A stretch of 64,000 bases of DNA from Jatrophihabitans endophyticus (GTDB lineage Bacteria; Actinomycetota; Actinomycetes; Mycobacteriales; Jatrophihabitantaceae), in assembly GCF_900129455.1 (NCBI RefSeq), contig NZ_FQVU01000003.1:124001-188000 (forward strand). The letters run 5' to 3'. The notes beneath the pieces were generated by a model. The model was not told the DNA's origin. It searched no databases and saw nothing but the letters and a program-made list of their open reading frames with translations. The translations under genes and the position numbers were made by a program. Below, in pieces: positions 44,463-53,301 of this stretch. Position 1 is the stretch's first letter, and each line of letters opens with the position of its first letter.

Positions 44463-45791
44463 GTGGTCACCGCGCTCACCCACGCGCAGTACGCAGCGCT
44501 CTTCCGTGCCACGCCGGTGGCCCTCATGGTCTTCGACCGCGACCTGCTGATGACCCACGCCAACCCGGCCTATCTCGCGGCCACCGCGAAGGACCTGGAC
44601 GAGATCAGGGGCCGGTACGTGTTCGACGTCTTCCCGAACAGCCCGGTCACGCGCGAGGGGTACGACCAGGCCGCCTCGCTCGAGGGGGTGATGCGCGCGG
44701 CGGTGACGACCGGCCTGCCCCAGTTGCTGGCGGAGTACCGCTACGACATCCCGCTCGCCGCGGGCGAGTTCGAGGTGCGCTACTGGAACGTCAACGAGAT
44801 CCCGGTGCTCGACGACGCCGGCGAGGTCGATCTCGTGCTGCACTTCACCGAGGACGTCACTCACCTCGTCCGGGAGCGCGAGGCGCGCGACTCCGCGCGG
44901 CGGTTGAACGTGGACCTGCAACGCCGGGTCGCGGCCGCGCAGCTCGACCTGCGGCAGCGGGCCGCCGAGTTGGAGGTCCTCAACCTGCGGCTGCAGCAGG
45001 CGAGCGCCCACGACCGCTCGACCGCCGAGGCGCTGCAGCTCGCGATGCTGACCACGCTGCCGGCCGTCGAGCCGCTGCGCCTGACCGCGCGCTACCGCGC
45101 CGCCGCCGTCGGGGACCGGGTCGGCGGTGACTGGTACGACGCGCTCGCGCTGCGCGACGGGAAGACCGCCGTCGCGATCGGTGACGTCAGCGGGCACGAC
45201 ATCTTCGCCGCGGCCGTCATGGGTCAGCTGCGCAGCATGCTGCGGGCGTTCGCGTGGGCGTCGGAGGAGCCGCCGTCGCTGATCCTGCGCCAGCTCGACC
45301 GGGCCATGCGTGACCTGCAGGTGCAGACGTACGCCAGCGCCGTCCTCGCGACGTTCGAGCGAACGGACGACGCCGGCGCGAGGCGCGTGATGCGCTGGAC
45401 GAACGCGGGGCACCCCGCCCCGATCCTGCTGCGGCCCGACGGCACCTCGGTGGTCCTCGACGACGGCGGCCCGGCCGTCATGCTGGGGGTCCTGCCCGAG
45501 ACCCGGCGGCCCGATCACGAGGTCGTCGTCGAGCCGGGTTCGGCGGTGCTGTTCTACACCGACGGCCTCGTCGAACTGCGCGGCACCGACCTGCTCGACC
45601 GCACCGTCGCGCTCCGGGCCTCGCTCGAGCGTCACCACACGCTCACCGGGGCGGCCCGGGTCGACGCGGTCATGGGCGACATGCTCGGCGCCGAGCTCGA
45701 CGACGACGTCGCGGTGCTGCTCGTCGAGCTGGCCGTCACTGGCGACTTCTCCGGCCGACTGGCGACTTCGGGGCCGACTGGCGACCTGTAG
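44463..45791 (+). CDS. PAS-SpoIIE/PP2C-type phosphatase (RsbU-like)
   Basis: A 442-residue signalling protein. A PAS domain (about 8-125, with PVALMVFDRDLLMTHANPAYLA) is followed by a charged coiled-coil linker and a SpoIIE phosphatase domain (about 195-425). The latter has the metal motifs GDWYDA, GDVSGHD and DDVAVLLVEL. Such proteins dephosphorylate anti-sigma antagonists in stress-response partner switching. No partner genes are adjacent. The last 16 residues (TGDFSGRLATSGPTGDL) come from the palindromic repeat array, a tail absent from the conserved domain. Confidence 0.92.
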   Translation: MVTALTHAQYAALFRATPVALMVFDRDLLMTHANPAYLAATAKDLDEIRGRYVFDVFPNSPVTREGYDQAASLEGVMRAAVTTGLPQLLAEYRYDIPLAAGEFEVRYWNVNEIPVLDDAGEVDLVLHFTEDVTHLVREREARDSARRLNVDLQRRVAAAQLDLRQRAAELEVLNLRLQQASAHDRSTAEALQLAMLTTLPAVEPLRLTARYRAAAVGDRVGGDWYDALALRDGKTAVAIGDVSGHDIFAAAVMGQLRSMLRAFAWASEEPPSLILRQLDRAMRDLQVQTYASAVLATFERTDDAGARRVMRWTNAGHPAPILLRPDGTSVVLDDGGPAVMLGVLPETRRPDHEVVVEPGSAVLFYTDGLVELRGTDLLDRTVALRASLERHHTLTGAARVDAVMGDMLGAELDDDVAVLLVELAVTGDFSGRLATSGPTGDL

Positions 45792-45940
45792 GTCGCCAGT
45801 CGGCCGGGAGGTCGCCAGTCGGCCGGGAGGTCGCCAGTCGACGCGGGAGGTCGCCGGTCGACGCGGGAGGTCGCCGGTCGACGCGGGAGGGTGCCGGTCG
45901 ACGCGGGAGGGTGCCGGTCGACGCGGGAGGTCGCCGATCG
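45736..45940. repeat. Mirror-symmetric palindromic array, copy 2 (extended)
   Basis: Three forward units (45736, 45756, 45775) are followed by eight inverted units (45792, 45811, 45830, 45850, 45870, 45890, 45910, 45930). Spacing is 19-20 bp throughout and 17 bp at the centre. The centre again is a perfect 13-bp stem around two bases (45775-45787 and 45790-45802). The outer inverted units decay stepwise (CCGGTCG, then GTGCC, then CCGATCG). The left half encodes the C-terminus and stop codon of the SpoIIE-like gene. After 45940, up to the next gene at 46055, I see nothing else. Confidence 0.9.
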
Positions 45941-46054
45941 ACGTGACGGACGCGAAGGGCGCGCTTCGCCCGACACCGACCGTTCACCGTCACTTCGCCC
46001 TCCCGCCACGGGATGTGCCCGGGGGGCGTCACGGCGGCTTGCGGAACTAGAGCC

Positions 46055-48046
46055 ATGCCGACGAACACCTCGCACCGGCCGCTGACGGTCGACGAGTACA
46101 CCGAGTGGAACGCAACCGAGCTCGCGCGGCAGGGCGTGAGCCGACGCAGCATGTTGAAGGCGGTGGCGGCCGGCGCGGGCGGTATCGCGCTCGCGCAGTT
46201 CGGCATCGCCAACGCCTCGTTCGCCGCCGGCGGCGGCACGGCCGGGACTGCCGGTGTCGTCGTCTCCGGTCGCCATCTCTCCTTCGTCAACGACCACGGG
46301 GGACGCCCCGAGTCGGCGATGGCCGTCACCGCGCAGATCGTCAGCAAGACCGGCTCGCTGCCGCGCGGTCTGCGCGCCTTCGTCGACGTCGGCACCGAAC
46401 CCGGGCGCTACGGGCACCGCGTCGACGCCGACATCGTGCACCTCGTCGGCCAGTACGCGATCGCACACGGTCCGGTCGGCAACCAGTTCTACGTCAAGGC
46501 GCGCCTTACCGGGCTGCGCGCCGACAGCGTCTACCACTACCGCATCCGGCTCTCCGACGGCACGACCACCGGCGACGCCTACTTCACCACCGCGCCCGTG
46601 CGCACCGTCGGCCGGCACCACCGGGTGGCCGAGGAGTTCACCTTCACCGCGTTCGCCGACGTCGGCACCAACAACGCGCCGACCGACCCCAAGTACGCGT
46701 GGGGCAACGACCCGGCCACCGTGACCGGCAACGGTGGCACGTGGCCGAAGGGCGTGTTCGACAACAACTACTACGCGGCGGGCGACCCCATCGCCGGCAC
46801 GAACGGCACCGACCCCCATCCGGCCGTGACGCAGACCAACCTGATGGCCTCGCAGCGGCCGCGGTTCACACTGCTCGCCGGCGACATCTGTTACGCCGAC
46901 CCGTCCGGCACCGGCCTGCCCGCCGACGACACGCAGCCGACCCCGGCGGGCAAGAACGCGTTCAACCCCTACGTCTGGGACGTGTTCCTCAACCAGATCG
47001 AGAGCCAGGCTGCGTACACGCCGTGGATGTTCGCGACCGGCAACCACGACATGGAGCCGCTGTACGGCAACACCGAATTCCTCGGTGACAGCCCCTCTCA
47101 CGGCTACGGCGGCCACGCGAAGCGGCTCGACCTGCCGAAGAACGGCCCGCGCACCTGCCCGTCCGTCTACAGCTTCGTGTACGCCAACGTCGCCGTCATC
47201 TCCGTGGACGCCAACGACCTGTCCGCCGAGATCCAGACCAACACCGGCTACTCCGACGGTGCGCAGCTCAGGTGGCTCAAGGAGACGCTGCACGAGTGGC
47301 GGACGAACCCGCACGTCGCGCCGGGCATCGACTTCGTGGTCGCGTTCTTCCACCACTGCGCCTACTCGACGACGAACAACCACGCCTCGGACGGCGGTGT
47401 GCGCAAGGCGCTCGACCCGCTGTTCAGCAAGTACCAGGTCGACCTCGTCGTGCAGGGCCACAATCACCTGTTCGAGCGGACCGACCCGATCCGCCACGGC
47501 AAGAAGACGCGGGACGCGCCGGACGGTTCGACGGTCCGTCCGGCCGAGGACGGCGTCACCTACATCTGTGCGGGCTCCGGCGGCCGGCCGCGTTACCCCT
47601 TCCGCCCCGCCCCGAGCGCGGACGCCCCGGCCCCGCCCGGCGTCACGCCGTCCGGGGCGCAGGCGCTGCCCGAGGGGCAGCGGTTCCGTGGCTACCAGCC
47701 GCCCGGTGGCAAGAACGCGACCGAGAACAACACCGAGAACGTGCTCAACAGCTACGTGTGGTCCAGTGACGGCACCGCGGTCAACGCGTCGGGGTACCCG
47801 GCCGGGACGAAGGTGCCCGAGACCGTCGACTGGTCGCAGGTGCGTTACGACGCCTACGCCTTCATCGCCGTCGACGTGAAGCCGGCCGCACCCGGCCGCG
47901 CGACGACGTTCACGATCCGGACCCTCGCCGACGCGCTGCCCGGCACGAACGAGCAGTACAGCGAGATCGATCGCCTCACCCTCAAGCGCACCGCCGGTCA
48001 CGGCGCGATCGACCGCCACCCCTACCGGACGCACCCGCTGCACTGA
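46055..48046 (+). CDS. Tat-exported metallophosphoesterase (purple-acid-phosphatase-like)
   Basis: A 663-residue enzyme with a twin-arginine signal near residues 30-36 (SRRSMLKAVAAGAGG), so it folds before export. A fibronectin-like N-terminal part includes LTGLRADSVYHYRIRL. The phosphoesterase core has FTAFADVG, LLAGDICYAD, TGNHDME, FVVAFFHHCAY and QGHNHLFERT, supplying the di-metal ligands. It probably hydrolyses organic phosphate outside the cell. It is separated from the upstream gene by the repeat array and is presumably transcribed from its own promoter, not identified. Confidence 0.9.
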   Translation: MPTNTSHRPLTVDEYTEWNATELARQGVSRRSMLKAVAAGAGGIALAQFGIANASFAAGGGTAGTAGVVVSGRHLSFVNDHGGRPESAMAVTAQIVSKTGSLPRGLRAFVDVGTEPGRYGHRVDADIVHLVGQYAIAHGPVGNQFYVKARLTGLRADSVYHYRIRLSDGTTTGDAYFTTAPVRTVGRHHRVAEEFTFTAFADVGTNNAPTDPKYAWGNDPATVTGNGGTWPKGVFDNNYYAAGDPIAGTNGTDPHPAVTQTNLMASQRPRFTLLAGDICYADPSGTGLPADDTQPTPAGKNAFNPYVWDVFLNQIESQAAYTPWMFATGNHDMEPLYGNTEFLGDSPSHGYGGHAKRLDLPKNGPRTCPSVYSFVYANVAVISVDANDLSAEIQTNTGYSDGAQLRWLKETLHEWRTNPHVAPGIDFVVAFFHHCAYSTTNNHASDGGVRKALDPLFSKYQVDLVVQGHNHLFERTDPIRHGKKTRDAPDGSTVRPAEDGVTYICAGSGGRPRYPFRPAPSADAPAPPGVTPSGAQALPEGQRFRGYQPPGGKNATENNTENVLNSYVWSSDGTAVNASGYPAGTKVPETVDWSQVRYDAYAFIAVDVKPAAPGRATTFTIRTLADALPGTNEQYSEIDRLTLKRTAGHGAIDRHPYRTHPLH

Positions 48047-48093
48047 GACGAGATCGTCGTCGACCGTCGTCACGCCGTGGGTAGACCTGCGGC

Positions 48094-49209
48094 GTGGCGA
48101 CGTCGAGAGCACCAGGGCAGAGCAAGGCGGCGGCCTCGCGCACCAGCAAGGCCGCCGATCTCATCGCGAAGCTGCACGACGATCCCGAGGAGTGCGCCCG
48201 CATCGCCAAGCTGGCCTACGTCAGCCCCACCGACCCCGGGCTGACGCGGCGCCGCAGCGGCAAGGGATTCACCTACCGCGACGCGGCGGGCGTCACCGTC
48301 GTCGACGTCGAGGTGCGCGACCGGATCAAGCGGATCGCGATCCCGCCCGCCTGGCAGGACGTGTGGATCTGCACGCTGCCCGAGGGGCACATCCTCGCCG
48401 TCGGCGACGACGACCGCGGCCGGCGCCAGTACATCTACCACGAGCGCTGGCGCTCGTTGCGCGACCAGCTCAACTTCTACCGGCTGATCGGCTTCGCCGC
48501 AGCGCTGCCGGCCATCCGTGCCGACGTCGACGCGCAGCTGCGTCGCCGGACGCTCGACCAGGACCGCGTGCTGGGCGCGATGCTGCGGATCATCGACGTC
48601 GCGGGGCTGCGCGTCGGCAACGAGGCCTACGCCGAGGAGAACGACAGCTACGGGTTGACGACGCTGACCAAGCGGCACGTCGAGGTGCACGGGCCGCGCA
48701 TCGACTTCCGGTTCCCGGCGAAGTCCAACAAGCGGGCGGAGGTCAGCATGACGGACGCGGGCGTCGCCCGCGTGCTGACGGCGTTGCTGGAGCGGCGGGG
48801 CCGGCGACTGTTCACCGTCGACGGGCAGACCGTCGGGTCCGACGAGGTGAACGCCCGGCTCGCCGAGCTGTCGGGCACCCGCCTCACCGCAAAGGACTTC
48901 CGTACCTGGAACGGCACCCTCACCGCGTTCCGTCACCTGCGCGACCGGGTGCCGGCCGGCGACGAGGCCGACCAGCACGTGCTCGCGGCGATCGACGCGG
49001 CCTCGCTCAAACTCGGCAACACCCGATCGGTCTGCCGGGCGCACTACGTGCATCCGGACGTCGTGTCGGGCTACACCTCCGGCGAGCTCGAACGGTTCCT
49101 GCACGGCCGCAAGGAGCGCGGCGGCAACTGGCTCGACGCCGACGAGCGGCTGATGACGTCGTTCCTGAGCAGCGAGCTCGACGCCCGGGCCGGCGACCTG
49201 TTCACGTGA
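48094..49209 (+). CDS. DNA topoisomerase IB
   Basis: A 371-residue eukaryote/poxvirus-like type IB topoisomerase. It relaxes supercoils by nicking one strand through a 3'-phosphotyrosine. The N-terminal region has IPPAWQDVWICTLPEGHILAVGDDDRGRRQYIYHERW. The catalytic Arg is in AGLRVGNEAYAEEN, then Lys-rich GLTTLTKRHV, a second Arg in KDFRTWNGT, and the nucleophile Tyr in CRAHYVHPDVV. All active residues are present. This class occurs in scattered bacteria; it overlaps the next gene by four bases. Confidence 0.95.
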   Translation: MATSRAPGQSKAAASRTSKAADLIAKLHDDPEECARIAKLAYVSPTDPGLTRRRSGKGFTYRDAAGVTVVDVEVRDRIKRIAIPPAWQDVWICTLPEGHILAVGDDDRGRRQYIYHERWRSLRDQLNFYRLIGFAAALPAIRADVDAQLRRRTLDQDRVLGAMLRIIDVAGLRVGNEAYAEENDSYGLTTLTKRHVEVHGPRIDFRFPAKSNKRAEVSMTDAGVARVLTALLERRGRRLFTVDGQTVGSDEVNARLAELSGTRLTAKDFRTWNGTLTAFRHLRDRVPAGDEADQHVLAAIDAASLKLGNTRSVCRAHYVHPDVVSGYTSGELERFLHGRKERGGNWLDADERLMTSFLSSELDARAGDLFT

Positions 49210-49892
49210 CGACGTTCGTCAAGCACGACCCGGCACCGCTCGAGGCGGCCGGGCTGCGCTGGCTGGCCGAGGCGGGCGCCCGGGTGCCCGACATCGTCTC
49301 GGCCCGACCGGGACGCCTCGAGCTGCGACGCATCGACGGCGGTCGGCTGGCCGCCGGCGGCGAGGAGGAGCTCGGCCGGATGCTCGCGACGGTGCACGCG
49401 GCCGGCGCGCCTCGCTTCGGCTCGCTGCCCGCCCCCGGCGCGTTCCTCGTCGGTCGGTGCGAGCTCGACTCGCCGGAGGGCGACGACTGGAACGACTACT
49501 ACCTGCAGCACCGCTGCCTGCCGCTCGCACGGCGCGTGGGGCTCGACCGCGAGGTCGCGGAGGTGCGGGTCGAGGCCCCGGTCGAACCGGTGGCCCGCCT
49601 GCACGGCGATCTCTGGAGCGGCAACGTGCTGGCCGACACCGAGGGCCGGCCGTGGCTGATCGACCCCGCCGCGTACGGCGGCCACCGCGAGATGGATCTC
49701 GCGATGCTCGACCTGTTCGGGACGATCCCCGCCCGGACCGCCGCGGCCTACGACGAGGTCGCACCGCTCGCCGACGGCTGGCGGGAGCGGATCCCGCTCT
49801 GGCAGCTGTTCCCGCTGCTCGTGCACGCCGTGCTGTTCGGCGGCGGGTACCGCAGGAGCGCGCACGACCTGGCGGTGCGGCTCGCGCGCTGA
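49206..49892 (+). CDS. Fructosamine-kinase-like phosphotransferase
   Basis: A 228-residue protein, GTG overlapping the topoisomerase stop. The kinase core has RLHGDLWSGNVL (catalytic loop, HGDxxxxN) and LIDPAAYGGHREMDLAML (the metal-binding DPA). These match the fructosamine/ketosamine kinase family, which phosphorylates glycated proteins for repair. It is about 60 residues shorter than typical members, mostly at the N-terminal lobe, so nucleotide contacts there may be reduced. Confidence 0.85.
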   Translation: MTTFVKHDPAPLEAAGLRWLAEAGARVPDIVSARPGRLELRRIDGGRLAAGGEEELGRMLATVHAAGAPRFGSLPAPGAFLVGRCELDSPEGDDWNDYYLQHRCLPLARRVGLDREVAEVRVEAPVEPVARLHGDLWSGNVLADTEGRPWLIDPAAYGGHREMDLAMLDLFGTIPARTAAAYDEVAPLADGWRERIPLWQLFPLLVHAVLFGGGYRRSAHDLAVRLAR

Positions 49893-49901
49893 CCCGCGGG
49901 G

Positions 49902-50720
49902 TCAGGCCGGCTCCGCGCGGCGGGCGAGCAGGACGGTGCGTCGGGCGCTCAGGAACAGGTCGTCGCGGCGCTCGAGGGAGCCCGGGCCGTCCCCGAGCAG
50001 CACGGCCAGCGTCTGGTGGTCCTCGGGGGTGAGCCGGTCGCCGAAGTGCTCGCGCTGCCGACCGAGCCAGCCCCGCGCGTAGCGGGCGGCCAGATCGGGG
50101 CGGGCCGGTCGCTCGGCGATGTCGAACACCCGCTCGCCGGCGAGGTCGAACCCGGCGGCGGTCAGCATCGCCGCGTAGTCGCCGCCGAGGTGGGGGAGCT
50201 GGTGACGGTGCGACTCCAGCCGCGCCGCGGCGAGCCGGGTCTCGAGGCCGGGACGTCCGACGCCGAGGTCATCGGGCAGGAACCGGACGGGGTCGGCGAA
50301 CTCGGCGACCGCCACGAGCCCGCCGGCCGACGTCACGGTGCGCAGGTCGCGCAGCACGCGTTCGGGGTCGGCCATGTGGTGCAGCGACATCGACGCCCAG
50401 GTGACGTCGACCGGGTCGAGCCGTGGGAACGGGTCGTCGAGGTCGGCCCGCAGCGTGGTCACCCGGTCGGCCGTGCCGGCGGCGGCGGCCTTCTCGCGCA
50501 GGCGCGCCAGCATGGCCTCGTCGGTGTCGAGCGCGAGCAGCGACGCGTTCGGGAGCGCACGAGCCAGGGCCAGGGTGCCGACCCCCGTGCCGGCGCCGAT
50601 GTCGAGCACCCGGTGTGCGTCGGGCGCGTGCTCCGCGACCCACGTCGTGGCGGTGGTCCAGTAGGCGGGCAGCGTGTCACCGTCGAGGTCGAGCAGGTCG
50701 GCGAGGTGGTTGTCGTCCAT
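49902..50720 (-). CDS. SAM-dependent class I methyltransferase
   Basis: About 272 residues. Motif I is RVLDIGAGTGVGTLALARALP, then LLALDTDEAMLARLREKA, and DPVDVTWASMSLHHMADPERVLRD for motif III. The C-terminal part is specific for the small-molecule class. Start could be ATG 50720 or GTG 50729; neither has a clear ribosome-binding site. It diverges from the XRE-cupin regulator, whose operator is in the shared gap, so the two may be co-regulated. Confidence 0.85.
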   Translation of the reverse strand: MDDNHLADLLDLDGDTLPAYWTTATTWVAEHAPDAHRVLDIGAGTGVGTLALARALPNASLLALDTDEAMLARLREKAAAAGTADRVTTLRADLDDPFPRLDPVDVTWASMSLHHMADPERVLRDLRTVTSAGGLVAVAEFADPVRFLPDDLGVGRPGLETRLAAARLESHRHQLPHLGGDYAAMLTAAGFDLAGERVFDIAERPARPDLAARYARGWLGRQREHFGDRLTPEDHQTLAVLLGDGPGSLERRDDLFLSARRTVLLARRAEPA

Positions 50721-50760
50721 GCCGGACACGGTAGTCAGGCCATGCGGCTACGGCATACCA

Positions 50761-50779
50761 TCTTGCGCATGACGCAAGA
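50761..50779. promoter_or_regulatory. Palindromic operator over the regulator start codon
   Basis: TCTTGCG-catga-CGCAAGA, 7-bp perfect arms with a 5-bp centre that contains the ATG (50769) of the XRE-cupin gene. A possible -10 (CATACC, 50753-50758) lies just upstream. Binding here would block both the start of transcription and the leaderless message, as expected for autorepression. Confidence 0.6.
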
Positions 50780-51350
50780 AGACCTCGACGCCGTCATCCG
50801 GGCCCGGATCCGGGGGCTGCGGCTCGCCCGCGGGTGGTCGCTGGACGCGCTGGCCGGCCGCTGCCACATGAGCGCGTCGACGCTGAGCCGCATCGAGACC
50901 GGTGGCCGTCGCATCTCGATCGACCAGCTCGTGCCGATCGCGCGCGCCCTCGACTCCACGCTGGACGAGCTGGTCGACACCAGCGAGGACGAGGACGTCG
51001 TCATCCGCCCGCACCGCGATCGTGCCCACGGCATGACCCGCTGGGTGCTCTCGAAGCCGGACGGGCCGCGCGGCCTCACCGTGGCCAAGCTGCGCTACAC
51101 CGCGCGGACGCCCCGGGGGGAGCTGCGCGTACACCCCGGCCACGACTGGTTCACGGTGCTGTCCGGCACGGCGCGGCTGCACCTCGGCTCCCGGGTGATC
51201 CTGGTCGAGACCGGCCAGGCCGCGCAGTTCGACTGCATGACCCCGCACGCCGTGACCGCGCACGACGGACCGGTCGAGATCCTGGCGATCCTCGACCACG
51301 AGGGCCGTCGCTCCCACCTCGCGGCCGTCGACCTCACCGGCGTCGACTGA
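50769..51350 (+). CDS. XRE-family regulator with a cupin domain
   Basis: About 193 residues. The N-terminal helix-turn-helix reads ARIRGLRLARGWSLDALAGRCHMSASTLSRIETGGRRISIDQLVPIARAL. A cupin domain follows with HPGHDWFTVLSGTARLHLGSRVILVETGQAAQF and PHAVTAHDGPVEILAI, a likely effector pocket. ATG 50769 is preferred; ATG 50742 would add nine residues. It diverges from a methyltransferase gene and carries an operator over its own start. The ligand is unknown. Confidence 0.9.
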   Translation: MTQEDLDAVIRARIRGLRLARGWSLDALAGRCHMSASTLSRIETGGRRISIDQLVPIARALDSTLDELVDTSEDEDVVIRPHRDRAHGMTRWVLSKPDGPRGLTVAKLRYTARTPRGELRVHPGHDWFTVLSGTARLHLGSRVILVETGQAAQFDCMTPHAVTAHDGPVEILAILDHEGRRSHLAAVDLTGVD

Positions 51351-51356
51351 ACGCCG

Positions 51357-52394
51357 TCACGCCAGCACGAGCTGGGCGATCAGCTCGCGGCGGCTGCTGA
51401 CGCCGAGCTTGTCGAAGACCGCCTTCAGATGGTCCTGCACGGTGTGCGGGGACAGGTGCAGCGACGCGGCGATGACCTTGGTCGACGCCCCCTGCAGGAC
51501 GAGCCGCGCGACGTCCTGCTCGCGTGCCGTCAGACCTCGGGCGGCGAGGGCCAGCTCACCGACGGCCGCCGGGGCCGCGACGTCGACGGTGACGACCACC
51601 GACCGCGCGCCGGACCCGCCGTCCAGCGGCATCGCGTGCAGGGCCAACCATCGTCCGTGGCGGCCCAGGACCCGCGTGCGGGCCGGTTCCCGGCTCGCAC
51701 GGGCGAGCGCGACGACCGACAGCACGTTCGCGGGCAGCGAGCCGTGGTCCCAGCCGCCCAGGTCGTCGATCTGCCGCGGCACGGTGGCGGTCATGTCGGT
51801 CACCCGGTCGGTGTCGTCGACGACCAGGACCGCCGCGCCGCAGGTCGGTGCAGCGTGCGCGGCCGGCGGCGCGAACAGCGTGCGCCGGACGCCGTCGGCG
51901 AGGAGCTCGTGGACGCCGGCCAGCTCGTCCGCCTCGCGCGTGGTGAACGGCGGCCCACCCTCACCCCGGTACAGCGCCAGCGCCCCCCACACGGCACCCC
52001 GCGCCCGGCAGACCAGCCGCAGTTCGTCGGTGAAGCCGAAGGCCGGCGTCATGTAGTCGCGCAGGCGCCGGCAGCGCCCGACCTCCCCGCCGGTGTCGAT
52101 CGACAGCACCCCGACGGGCACCGGCCGGCGCGCGATCTCGGCCAGTTGGTTGACGTCCGGTCGGCCGTACTCGGCGGCGGCGAAGTCCTCGTCACCCATC
52201 GGCAACGGGTGGGACTTGTAGGCGGCGGTGATCAGCTCGCTGGCCGGGTCGGTGGTCGCGAGACAGGCGAAGACGAAGGGCACGTGGCGGCGCACGGCGC
52301 CGAACACCGCCCGGGACAGCGACTCGACGTCCGGGCAGGACGCGGTGGCCGTGCCGAGGCGTTCGGCCAGCGTGCGGGTGCGCACCGTCGCCAT
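51357..52394 (-). CDS. LuxR-family transcriptional regulator with a sensory N-terminus
   Basis: A 345-residue protein from ATG 52394. The C-terminal 60 residues form the LuxR helix-turn-helix: LTAREQDVARLVLQGASTKVIAASLHLSPHTVQDHLKAVFDKLGVSSRRELIAQLVL. The N-terminal part resembles a GAF-like sensor (VFGAVRRHVPFVFACLATTDPASELITAAYKSHP). It is not in a two-component pair here. It diverges from the hemerythrin-like gene, which is its likely target. Confidence 0.9.
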   Translation of the reverse strand: MATVRTRTLAERLGTATASCPDVESLSRAVFGAVRRHVPFVFACLATTDPASELITAAYKSHPLPMGDEDFAAAEYGRPDVNQLAEIARRPVPVGVLSIDTGGEVGRCRRLRDYMTPAFGFTDELRLVCRARGAVWGALALYRGEGGPPFTTREADELAGVHELLADGVRRTLFAPPAAHAAPTCGAAVLVVDDTDRVTDMTATVPRQIDDLGGWDHGSLPANVLSVVALARASREPARTRVLGRHGRWLALHAMPLDGGSGARSVVVTVDVAAPAAVGELALAARGLTAREQDVARLVLQGASTKVIAASLHLSPHTVQDHLKAVFDKLGVSSRRELIAQLVLA

Positions 52395-52493
52395 CGGTCC
52401 ATGGTGACCGCGTCGGCGGTCTCGCGGAACCGGCCCGAAGTCCCCACAATTCTGGGATGGGCCCGCGTCCCGCATGCGGCCACGCTCGAGGCC

Positions 52494-53279
52494 ATGACGA
52501 CCGAGACACACGCCCACACCGCCCGCTGCTGGTGGAATCCGGACCAGGCCCGCTGGAGCTGCGGCGCGCAGCCCGCCGAACCGTCGACCGCCCGCCCTGC
52601 CGAGGTACCAGACGCCATGGACCGGCCACTGGTCGACGTCCGGGACATGCTCGTGGTCCACACCGCGCTGCTGCGCGAGTTCCGGCTCGCGCCGATGGCC
52701 GTGACCCGCACGGCTTCGGGCGACCGCCGCCGGGTCGCAGCCGTGGCCGCGCACCTGCGCTTCGTGTGCGAGCTGCTGCACCACCACCATCAGGGCGAGG
52801 ACGCGCTGCTCTGGCCGCCGCTGCGGGAACGCGCGGCACCGGCGGCGCAGCGGCTGATCGACGAGGGCGAGACGCAGCACGACGGGCTCGACGCGGCGCT
52901 GCGTCGCGTCGGCGAGCTGCTCGAGGCCTGGGTCGAAACACCCGATGTCGGCAACCGTGACGGCCTCGCCGGCCACCTCGGGGCCCTGCACGTCCTGCTC
53001 CGCGACCACCTCGAGTTCGAGGAGCGCGTGCTGCTGCCCCTGGCGGCCGGCGTGCTGACGTCGGGGGAGTGGCACGCGATCGGTGCCGCCGCCGCGGCGG
53101 CCATGCCCAAGCCCGCCCTCGCGCTGGCCTTCGGCATGTTCGCCTACGAGGGCGACCCCGCCGTGCTGCGCGACATGCTGCGAGCCGCGCCGGCCGTCCC
53201 GCGACTGGTACTGCCACGCGTCGCGCCGCGGCTGTACGCGCGGCGCGCCCGGACGATCCACGGCACCGCCCGCCCCTGA
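52494..53279 (+). CDS. Hemerythrin-like (HHE) domain protein
   Basis: A 261-residue protein. The N-terminal tail has three Cys or Trp clusters (ARCWWNPD, RWSCGAQ). The four-helix hemerythrin bundle has the di-iron His/Glu ligands: VHTALLREFR, FVCELLHHHHQGEDALLWP, DEGETQHDGLD and LRDHLEFEERVLLPL. Relatives bind oxygen, nitric oxide or handle iron. It diverges from the LuxR regulator; a small palindromic stretch (TCCCC and GGGA around ACAATTCT) lies in the gap near 52440-52456. Confidence 0.88.
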   Translation: MTTETHAHTARCWWNPDQARWSCGAQPAEPSTARPAEVPDAMDRPLVDVRDMLVVHTALLREFRLAPMAVTRTASGDRRRVAAVAAHLRFVCELLHHHHQGEDALLWPPLRERAAPAAQRLIDEGETQHDGLDAALRRVGELLEAWVETPDVGNRDGLAGHLGALHVLLRDHLEFEERVLLPLAAGVLTSGEWHAIGAAAAAAMPKPALALAFGMFAYEGDPAVLRDMLRAAPAVPRLVLPRVAPRLYARRARTIHGTARP

Positions 53280-53301
53280 CGCGGATGCCGACCCGAGGAC
53301 G

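Noticed and set aside
45736-45940. CRISPR array
   Set aside because: The units are 11 bp with 8-9 bp spacers that are nearly identical to each other, the array changes orientation in the middle, and no cas genes are nearby.
45632-48112. 826-codon frame antisense to the Tat phosphoesterase
   Set aside because: It is opposite a gene with full metal motifs and a Tat signal, and reads through the repeat array.
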